This document shows positions 20,276 to 28,076 of a stretch of 28,076 nucleotides of DNA, in pieces (the first letter of the stretch is position 1; the number at the start of each line of letters is the position of its first letter). The stretch is from Folioceros fuciformis (lineage: Eukaryota; Anthocerotophyta; Anthocerotopsida; Anthocerotales). The stretch covers positions 1 to 28,076 of the forward strand of contig JBNGIO010003316.1 in assembly GCA_049999805.1 (NCBI GenBank). The letters run 5' to 3'. The notes beneath the pieces were generated by a model. It worked only from the letters and a program-made list of their open reading frames with translations, was not told the origin of the DNA and made no database searches. The translations under genes were made by a program, and so were the position numbers.

Positions 20276-20921
20276 AGTAACAAAGTTGGGTTGAGTACCA
20301 AGCAAGAAACCTCAATGTAGAAGCATGTTTAGTAGAGCAGGTTATTAAGAGCATGAGAAGCATGTAGCCCTAGGAAAGTGTGGTAGTGAATAATAACTTA
20401 AAGCTTAAGTAAATAGTTGCTAAGTTAGTGACTAGAGCTTGTGTATAAAAGGGGACCTAGCCAAGGGCTAAGGACAGTACACTTGAGTTGAGTTAAGTTT
20501 TTCCTCAAAGCCTTGAGAACATTGGGTACTTGGGCTATGACTTGAGAGCATGTGTTGCTTGGGCTACACCTTGAAAGCATGTGTTGCTTGGGCTACGCCT
20601 TGAGAGCATGTATTGCTTGGGCTATAAGCACATGGGACATGAGCTGCGAAGGAGCTGTTGGAGGAGGTCAAGAGAAGGGAGAACTAAGCTCCTAGCTTAG
20701 GCAAAGATGGGAGGTCCTCTCTAGCCCTCCAGCTCTGTATGTTCTTGTTGACTCGTGGTTTGAAATAAAGAGCAGCAACAAGGGTGCTAGCTGCAAATCC
20801 TCCTAGAAGAGGAGGGCGGGCTACTTGGAGGCCTAGTGCTGTATCTGGTGTTTAATTACTGACTCTTGCTTTTGCTTCTAACTGTGTGGTTCTGCCCCAC
20901 CCCGTTAAAGGGGGTGTTACT
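20276..20921 (+). mobile_element. LTR of the chromovirus remnant
   Basis: It follows a polypurine tract (GTGGGGGAAGAAG) just after the chromodomain. It is bounded by inverted ends GTAACA (20277-20282) and TGTTAC (20915-20920), consistent with TGTAACA...TGTTACA ends with the outermost bases changed. Inside are TATAAAAGGGG (from 20444) and AATAAA (20764-20769), placed as expected for U3 promoter and R polyadenylation signals. A 29-bp tandem repeat lies between them. Confidence 0.65.
20511..20626. repeat. 29-bp minisatellite inside the LTR, four units
   Basis: Four 29-bp units start at 20511, 20540, 20569 and 20598, with the pattern CCTTGAGAGCATG then TTGCTTGGGCTA. The first unit is the most diverged. 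They lie between the LTR TATA box and its polyadenylation signal, so in the expected transcribed leader. Confidence 0.88.
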
Positions 20922-22155
20922 AAACGGATGTTCTTAAGGGTGCTTAATGGATTTTGGATTTAAGTAAATGAACCAATCTTTTAGAGTGAGAAAATGATTG
21001 GAGAGCATTTTTAAAAAAAGAGCATTGTAATACGTCATTGTTTTTGTGTGGTGGGTAGCACACGATTTTGTTTTAAATCAGATTCAAGTGAATGTATTGT
21101 AATTGCTATTGTTCACAAAAGTTCCTTAATATAGCTTTGTATTCAATAAAGGTTATCAGAATTTGTTGAAAGTAAAAATTGTATAATCCAACACAATTAA
21201 GTTGAATTGGACTATAGATCCCATCTCACATTGTCCCATTAGAGCAGCTCATTGCCACTGATGGGAAGTGTGGGTCTCTTCTATACAAGGTGCTCCAATT
21301 ACTCTATGCTATGGACTTTCACTTAGAATCAACCTCTTTTTCACAAAGGGCGATCATATTTGTGTTGCTGATATGGATGTCATATATCATACTAGAGGTT
21401 TTGTTTGCAAGTACACTATCAAGCCCTCGAGTAGGATGCCATCTACCTATTAGGACCATGTAGGATCGTGGTTGACCTATGAAGGATATGATACCATCTA
21501 CCTATTACCTTTGAAACCATTGTTGGACCAGCAAAGACACCATTGAAGTAGAAAAAGGAGCCGAGTCTAAGCCAGCTTGTTTGCAAGGTTTACCATAAGG
21601 TGCTCCAAAGAAAGATGGTATGAGAAATGAGTTTGAATGTTGTCATGATATGCCTTAGGAGGTCACAAAAATGTGAGGTACTAGAAAATGCACCTAAAGA
21701 GGGTAAGGAGATCATCTAACTACATTCATAACCACTACCACAACATTAGGCATGGGCCAATGGGAGCAACTAAACTTGAAGCATCAAGAAAAGCCAAGCT
21801 ATTCGATGAAGCAAGCCTTACTTAAGTCTAGCGTCCCATGTAGTTCAATTGAAGACATAGTGTTTGTGCCCAAAGCAACACTTCATCACCTTAACACAAT
21901 TGCACAATTGAGCTGAAACAAGACATTGGGTGTCCTTGACTGACTCTGCGCGAATGCACTATTGTCACCTTATGCAACCTTGAAGCGTTAAGGGAAAGGC
22001 CACAATGCTTGACAACTCATGAAACGTGCTATATAGAGGATGACAACAAATGAAAAAATAAAAAAGATACTTTAACATAATACGATAGTTTTAATATATA
22101 ATAATACTAACATCCAAGAAAGGTATTTTCAAACCTTAAAAAAAAAAACCTCTCA
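20922..22155. other. AT-rich intergenic, right flank of LTR
   Basis: No gene supported. A short frame at 21268-21453 has no family signal. An A-run lies at about 22138-22148, just downstream (minus sense) of Gnk2-like copy 3. Retroelement debris is possible but I recognise no domain. Confidence 0.5.
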
Positions 22156-22620
22156 CTATGGTGCAGGACACATATTTGTATCGATACGATCAAAACTATA
22201 CTCAAAACGACAATCTACTAGATAAATTTCAGCATCACCAGCATTAGGACATAATTTAAATAATTCATCCCGACTTGCATGGAGACACAATAGACATTGC
22301 TCTTCACTGAACATGCTAGCACCTAAAGCATAACAAGTAACAGATCCCCAAAGTTGGTAATGTTGAGGGTCAGTCGAGACCAAGTTTGCATAGAATGGGA
22401 AATTAACATCTTTCATTTGCTTTGACCCCAATTCAACTAGCTTTTCTGTTGCAGCTTGCATAAAAATCTTGGCTAGTATGTGGCTCATATGTGATCTTCC
22501 ACAACGATACTTAACTACTTCAACATTGGGAGGTACTGCTTCTATTTTGCATGCATTCATAAAAACAGCAAAGATCATCAAGATGACGAAAACAAATCTC
22601 TTCTTCATTTTGGTCTCCAT
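22156..22620 (-). CDS. Secreted Gnk2/DUF26-like cysteine-rich protein, copy 3 (inverted)
   Basis: A single-exon minus-strand frame of 154 residues from the ATG at 22620 (METKMKKRFVFVILMIFAVF), a clean signal peptide; an upstream in-frame ATG at 22719 would put 33 non-hydrophobic residues before it. The mature region reads PPNVEVVKYRCG, NFPFYANLV, WGSVTCYALG, EEQCLLCLHASRDEL, KLCPNA and IYLVDCRFEYSFD, and ends MCPAP. It aligns with copies 1 and 2 along its length and keeps C-x12-C-x2-C. It lacks the cysteine found before Trp in copies 1 and 2 (QCW there, QLW here), so it has seven mature cysteines rather than eight and one may be unpaired. About 10.4 kb from copy 2 and inverted, so older or moved by rearrangement. 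Confidence 0.82.
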   Translation of the reverse strand: METKMKKRFVFVILMIFAVFMNACKIEAVPPNVEVVKYRCGRSHMSHILAKIFMQAATEKLVELGSKQMKDVNFPFYANLVSTDPQHYQLWGSVTCYALGASMFSEEQCLLCLHASRDELFKLCPNAGDAEIYLVDCRFEYSFDRIDTNMCPAP

Positions 22621-24358
22621 TGAAATACTCCTTTGTTCATAGCTATGTGGTTCTATTATCAAATGTACACAAGCTACACAATTTTTGTGCGTTTTTGCAT
22701 GTACATATTTCGTGGACAATCTTCAAAGAAAGTATATTTGGCAAGGTGTAAGAGAATCTTTGAATGCAACTTACCAAGGTAGCTGAAGTCTTTGGGCATA
22801 AGCTCAAAAATCAGGGTCTGTACATGTTTTTGAGGAACACAAACCTTGAGAACTTTTTGGAATGTGTTTGCATATATGTTATTACTTGTATGGATGAATA
22901 TATTTTTTTATACATGTTTTATGCAATTTTTTTATATGTACAAAAAACTATGTGCATACTTGGTCAATGTTTTGAGAAGATACAAGATCCTTTGTAGAGA
23001 TCATTAATGTGGAGCAAATATTTTGTTTGCCTAAAAGTTAAGAGGAAAATCATTGGTATAAAAGGAATGGATCTATCAAGCAATATAAGCAAAACCTAAG
23101 AAGACTATGATAGAATTTGAAGTCCATGAACTGTCTTGTAGACAAATGGAAGATTCATCCCATAGCATGTTCAAATTGCCATAATTTTGTGACAATGCTT
23201 CGTGGTAGGCTAATATGGGGTAATTAAGGTGCTTAATCAAGTTTTTGTTTCTTTAAAAGTGAAGTTAAATGCCATTTTAAAATACATATATTAAAAATTT
23301 TAAACTCAAATAGTACTACTTCAATGAAACCTTTGGTTGTTGTAAGAGCTTATGGAGATACTTTTAAATGAAGCTCTTTGGGTAGAGTTTAGAAATCGCA
23401 CGCTTAGTGTGCAGGTTTGGAGATTACAATCAAATAAAACTCACTGAAAGATGGCGAATAAGACACAATTAGGGTTTTTTTGTAAGCTGGCTTCCCTAGG
23501 AATTATTCAAAGTATGAATTGAAGGGCAAGGATTTTATTAACTTTGGGATTAGTACTAAAATTAGTACTTAGATGGGTGCCTAAAGGGAAACATGCCCTT
23601 TGGAGCAAGTAGTTAGGTATACCATGGTACCGAGTTACAGTTTTGATAACAAGCTATGAACAAGGAATAAACACAATTCCCCAATTGATCACATAAGAGA
23701 AAGCAACGTGGTGTAGGTTAGGCAACTCAGAAAGTTAATAAGTTTTCCATCTTAGTTTGACTTTCATTGTTGTTTGCAATGGTGTAAGATCCTCCTCGAT
23801 ATGTACTTGTGTTGTCCATAACATATACGTAGCCTTGTTAACGTGGACCTAACTATCTATAGGATAGTACAGTTCAAATTATATACGATGATCTATAGAT
23901 CAGTTTCATCTAAGTATTATTATTATTATTCTATTTACTAGAAGTTTTAAAAAATAAAATAGTGTGAAAGTAGTTATTCCTAAGTGGGACAAGATTTACC
24001 TTTATGATGGATCATCAAAAACTGTTAAGTCAATAAAAAAAATCCACAAATCACGATATAACAAGACATACATAAGTTCTTGTCAACAAAAGTACAATGA
24101 CAAAGTGACAAACTAACTGTAGTTCTAATCTAAAATAAAGAAGTGTTTGATGACAAGGCTCCTAGGTGTGTGGGCATATGTGGGTTGAGTTTTTCTTATC
24201 TCGTTTTGTTCTAGAAAAGTGTTGAGTTCATGACTAGATATATATGAGTTTGGAAATGGGTACGGATGTTGATCCTTAAAGTCTAACAGCCTGACGAGCA
24301 CGAAGGAAGGGGGACAAGTCTGACCAGGTTAATTTTATGATAACAATAAAATTAAAAT
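22621..24358. other. AT-rich intergenic
   Basis: Promoter side of Gnk2-like copy 3, then about 1.6 kb of AT-rich spacer. The frame at 22764-22997 is low-complexity and not convincing. No repeat or RNA gene recognised. Confidence 0.55.
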
Positions 24359-24601
24359 ATGGAGAGAATATTCAGAAATCTTAAAACGAGGGTATCGCTC
24401 AGCGGGTTTCAAAGTTTGCGTCTTGGTAGGATGATAAAGGAGAGTTGTGAGAAGTTGAACAGGATTTCTTTTTCCACTTATGTTACCCATAATATATGGA
24501 GGGAGGAGAAAGTTGGGAGTGAAGATCTCGATGCCCAGCAGGAGCCAGATACCTGGTCTGCCAATGGCCTTGCGGCGACTGCAGAAGGACAAGAAGACAA
24601 G
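24359..24601 (+). CDS. Possible orphan coding exon, unrecognised
   Basis: An 81-codon frame from ATG (MERIFRNLKTRVSLSGFQSL...) ends at AAG|GTATGT, a strong donor-like site. It lies where composition shifts from AT-rich to the GC-richer chromate transporter region. No domain is recognised and I found no matching acceptor exon in frame. It could be a fragment of an old gene, an untranslated first exon, or chance. Confidence 0.18.
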
Positions 24602-25214
24602 GTATGTGTAGAAGAGCTTTTGATGCCCCTGGTACCTGGTGGATGGAAAGTTGCAAAACCGTGAACATGTGAATCGTGTGGCGTGAGTCATGTTGTACCG
24701 GTACGCTCTCGCAACCCGAAAACGCTGACACTTCGGTCAGCAAACTCCACCACTTTTGTGTGTGTTGAAATAACCTGCCGATGGTTTCTGTTAGCTCTGT
24801 GATGGCATCACGGCTCTGGAATGTGGGGCTTGCTGCTTTCCTGCCTCTCAGAAGGCACAGGCTGTGATTATTATTCTTGCTGCCGGTTTCATGTTCGTAC
24901 GATGTGCGCGGTTTATCATGGCCTTGCTGACCTCAATTAGTCCAGAATCGGGGGAGCCGAAGGAGCGACGTAGGCGAATCACTTTCATGCTGGCTGGACA
25001 TTCTGTGCTCATCGTGAGCGGTGGCCGGCACCCAAGTGGCTCCTGCGTCGATGCCATTGTCTGGGCCTGATTGATTTGCCACAGCTGCATTGCCAAGAAT
25101 CGCTCCTCCCGGTTTCTCAGTTTTTACACAAGTCCAGCAGTTGGGAGGTGGAGGCTGCAGCTCTGGGTCTGTGGGGTCTGTGGGGCTGTGGCGTTTCCTG
25201 GGTTCCACGTATCC

Positions 25215-27424
25215 ATGGAAACCAGCAAGCCCGCCGCGGCTCCCCCGGCCTCGCTGAATTGCAATGCAGCAACGGCGACCGTGACGCCCGATGACTGCAG
25301 GAAGGCGCCGGCCGGCGGGGAGGACCTGGAGGCCGGGAAGGCGCAGGCAGAGATCCCGAATGTCTTGCCGCCGTTGCCTGTCGTGGCTTATGTTAGTTAC
25401 AGGGACATTGTCAAGCATTTCACCATCCTTGGATGGACCGCGTTCGGGGGACCAGCTGCTCACATTGCCATATACGAGAAGGTGGGCTTTCTGATGTGGC
25501 CTTTCCCGTGCCTGTGTGCTTGTTGTGTTTCACATTCCTGGGTGACTTGTCGCAAGCCAATGTGTGTGTGTGTGTGCGTGTGTGTGTGTCTCAGATGCAT
25601 GGATCCCTTGCTGGGCTTATGATTGACGCCTTGTTCCATTTGAATCCATCTCTGTCTCTCTCGCGTGCTTGCGATGACGTTGAAAGTTGGCGAGTTTGTG
25701 TAAAGGCAATTGAACGTTGCCGTGGTGTGGTTGCCGTGGGTGCAGCGTTTGGTGGACCAATTGCACTGGATGACCACGGATGTGTTTGCAGAGCTCTTCG
25801 CCCTGGCACAGTGCTTGCCGGGGCCGACGTCCAGCCAGATCTCCTTCACAGTAGGGATCATCAAACGAGGAGTAAAAGGTGGGTCCAGTGTGTGAACACA
25901 CCTTCTTCATGTGCTTGCTGCTGCGTTGGTGAACACAGCATTAGCTAACTCGTTTGCACGGGCTTCATGTCCGTGTGTTGCTGTAGGAGGACTGCTGTCG
26001 GGGTTCCTTTTTCAGTACCCGGGCTCCTTCATTATGACCCTCGTGGGTCTGTTTGCCGCCAAACGGATGGAGAGCCCCACTCCAGCATTCAACGGCCTTG
26101 TGGCAGGTTTGTTTCATGCGGAACCGGATCACGTCCCACATGACCTCCAAAGGATAGGCATACCTTTCCAGTGTGACATGGGCTGTTGTGTCTCACGTCC
26201 TGCCAGGTATCTCAGCCGTGGGTGTCGCCTTGGTGGCGTCCGCCGCTAAATCTCTTGGACGGAAGCTCTGTGCACGGCGTGTGCTGGCCTGCATCTGCAC
26301 AGCAACCACAGTGATCGCGTACATTTGGCCCAAGCCGTACACTTTCCCCTTCCTCATCATCAGTGGTGGCATCGTCAGCCTCCTGTGGTCTCTCTACACC
26401 AAGGAGACTCTCCCTTTCATCAAGGTGGATTCACCTCTGCATGTGTCATCGCTCTCTGTCAACCAGGCATCGATCTTTGCAGTTCTTTCTGACGTCAGGC
26501 CGGATCCGAATATTCTCAGGTTGATCAAGACGAATCTGTCAGATCCCATGGCTTCAACATGCCTGTCGGGGCATCCCTCATCGCCCTGTGGCTCGTAGTG
26601 CTGGTCACGTCGATCGTGCTGGTCCACGGGGTTGTGAGCCACCCCCCGCAGACCCTACTATGGTGGGAGATGTTCTTCAGGACAGGATCGGTCATATTCG
26701 GCGGAGGCCAGGTCGGCTACTGGGTGCTTCACACTCTCCTCCCTGCTCCGGATCCATATCCAGACCTCGGAGACTAACAATCCTGTCGTGCCGATTGCTC
26801 AGGTGGTTTTGCCGGTCATGTACGCCAGCGTCGTGCAGAGAACCTGCGATGCCATGGGAAAATGCTCGGACGCGCCGGACTCCTGGATCACCAGCAAGCA
26901 ATTCTACGCGGGTCTGGGAATTGTGCAGGTGAGGGACGAATTCGGATTGCTGCTCCCCTCCTGCATTGAATAGCAAATATAAACCCAGGTCTCTGCGTAT
27001 GCAGGCTCTTCCGGGCCCTCTCTTCAACTTCTCCACCTACCTGGGCACGATCATGGCCCACAATGCAGGCTACCCCTTCATCTTGGGCGCTTGCATGGCC
27101 TGGTTCGGCATGTTCTCCCCCGGCATCCTGCTCCTCTTCGGCGTGCTGCCTTTCTGGGGCAGATTCCGGAGGTGGGATCTTTACAGGAGGGCGCTGCCTG
27201 GCTTCAACGCCGCCGGAGTGGGCTTGATCGTCACCAGCGTCTTCACTCTCACTTTGGGAGTGCTGGAGCAGTCGCCACTGCCCAAGGCAAGCTTGTGCCT
27301 GGGCATCCTTGGCTTCGCTGCTGTGGACCAGTTGAACTGGTTTCAGCCTCTGGTGGTGCTCAGTGGGGGTGTCCTGGGCGTCTTCATCTGGCTCACCTAC
27401 TGCGCATTACATACATCTTGCTGA
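25215..27424 (+). CDS. Chromate transporter (CHR family), 7 exons
   Basis: Exons 25215-25481, 25746-25878, 25987-26106, 26207-26424, 26520-26711, 26803-26928 and 27005-27424; all introns are GT-AG and phases join to 491 residues. The start (CCATGG context, METSKPAAAPP) was chosen because the frame upstream is not family-like. It is the long, two-half form of the CHR membrane family: the N-terminal half has FGGPAAHI (about 77-84), AELFALAQCLPGPTSSQ (about 104-120) and LLSGFLFQYPGSF; the C-terminal half repeats the pattern with TGSVIFGGGQVVLPVM (about 301-316, split by intron 5) and ALPGPLFNFSTYLG (about 353-366). Bacterial members export chromate or take part in sulfate-linked transport; the substrate of plant members is not known to me, so transport of chromate or sulfate is inference. 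Many hydrophobic segments support an integral membrane protein. Confidence 0.93.
25561..25589. repeat. (TG)n microsatellite in chromate transporter intron 1
   Basis: A TG dinucleotide run with one interruption (CG) lies inside the first intron, which at 264 nt is the longest of the gene. Confidence 0.9.
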
Positions 27425-28076
27425 CCACATTCTCCGGGAACGATCTTTGAGTCGATCTCACTTCATGTAAAATTTTGGAAATTTTGGAGCGGGAGTGCAA
27501 TGGCCCATGGCCACGAGCCGAGTTGATCGGACACTGACCGTCCGTGACTTTGTCGATGAAAACAATGGGGCGGTTCTTCATCTCGTCTGCCTTGTGCGAA
27601 CGTGTTAGATTCTCCCGATGTCGCCTCACCTCTTCGGCTGGTTAACATCGACCGAGCAACAAGCTCGTGGCATTGTCCTGACGTATAAACCAACATAAGA
27701 CACCCCCTTCACAGGAATGTGTGCAGGACGAGTATGGGAATTGGGCCGCAGTCGAATTGCTTAATGGTACTTCCTGCAGGGTGCAGATCAAGCCGTGCTC
27801 CTCGAACGTCATCTGGAGCTCGGTAGCGTAAAGAGCAGAGTAAGCTTCGGGGTAGAGTAGGACCTGGAACAAAGGCCAGCGTAAGGTTGCTCGGCCAGAG
27901 TAAGATTGCAGACGCCAGGCAGCTACAGAAATGGAGGTTTCCCGGGAGTCTCAAACACGCTTCAGGCAAGGCGGACAAGGCGGGAAGCCAGGTTGTCATT
28001 TGGAGCTCCAAGTGCCGTCGCAATGTTCAACCTCATGCCTGACTTCGACTGTGATGGAATTTCTGCGTCTAGGAGT
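27425..28076. other. Downstream flank of the chromate transporter gene
   Basis: 3' UTR and intergenic DNA up to the right edge. The only coding hint is a possible minus-strand exon at 27642-27863, listed separately. Confidence 0.5.
27642..27863 (-). CDS. Possible exon of an unrecognised minus-strand gene
   Basis: On the minus strand a pyrimidine-rich acceptor (CCTTTGTTCCAG) is followed at 27863 by an open frame, VLLYPEAYSALYATELQMTF and EEHGLICTLQ, that looks like real protein and continues to a stop at about 27642. The part after CTLQ is less convincing, so the exon may end earlier. The rest of the gene would lie to the right of the window. I do not recognise the family. Confidence 0.3.
   Translation of the reverse strand, partial: VLLYPEAYSALYATELQMTFEEHGLICTLQEVPLSNSTAAQFPYSSCTHSCEGGVLCWFIRQDNATSLLLGRC

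Noticed and set aside
1-28076. CRISPR array, bacterial operon or phage content
   Set aside because: The tandem repeats have no spacers and the genes are spliced and plant-like.

Overview
The window reads as nuclear DNA of a land plant, most likely a non-seed plant. The evidence is spliced genes with GT-AG introns mostly of 76-108 nt, a two-FAS1 fasciclin-like arabinogalactan protein, a plant TOPORS-type RING ligase, single-domain Gnk2/DUF26 secreted proteins, and an intron-containing chromate transporter (CHR), a family I associate with algae, bryophytes and lycophytes rather than seed plants. The species cannot be fixed from sequence alone. There is no sign of operons, Shine-Dalgarno sites or bacterial content.

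Layout. 1-1101 (minus): a fasciclin-like arabinogalactan gene running off the left edge. 3280-7230 (minus): a seven-exon TOPORS-like RING E3 gene that I rebuilt from splice sites. 7.2-9.7 kb: AT-rich spacer with a 35-bp tandem repeat. 9695-10198 and 11222-11737 (plus): two tandem secreted Gnk2/DUF26-like genes; a third, inverted copy lies at 22156-22620 (minus). 12.3-14.5 kb and 16.4-18.9 kb: a tandem segmental duplication. Each unit starts with a decayed fragment of the TOPORS sixth exon, in the opposite orientation to the intact gene, and ends with a small spliced gene for a secreted protein. In the second unit that gene is intact and ends in proline-rich PPLPEIP/PPLPGLA repeats. In the first unit the second splice donor is GC instead of GT and the proline-rich tail is missing. 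19.46-20.92 kb: a decayed Ty3/gypsy chromovirus end (integrase, chromodomain, LTR). 25215-27424 (plus): a seven-exon chromate transporter gene. The right end may hold one exon of an unrecognised minus-strand gene.

How it fits together. The outer parts (1-7.6 kb and 24.4-28 kb) are ordinary, GC-richer housekeeping sequence. The middle is accessory: AT-rich spacer, retroelement debris, duplicated secreted cysteine-rich and proline-rich genes, and pseudogene fragments of the neighbouring ligase gene. The secreted products (FLA, Gnk2-like proteins, proline-rich protein) would all act at the cell wall or apoplast; a shared role is inference only.
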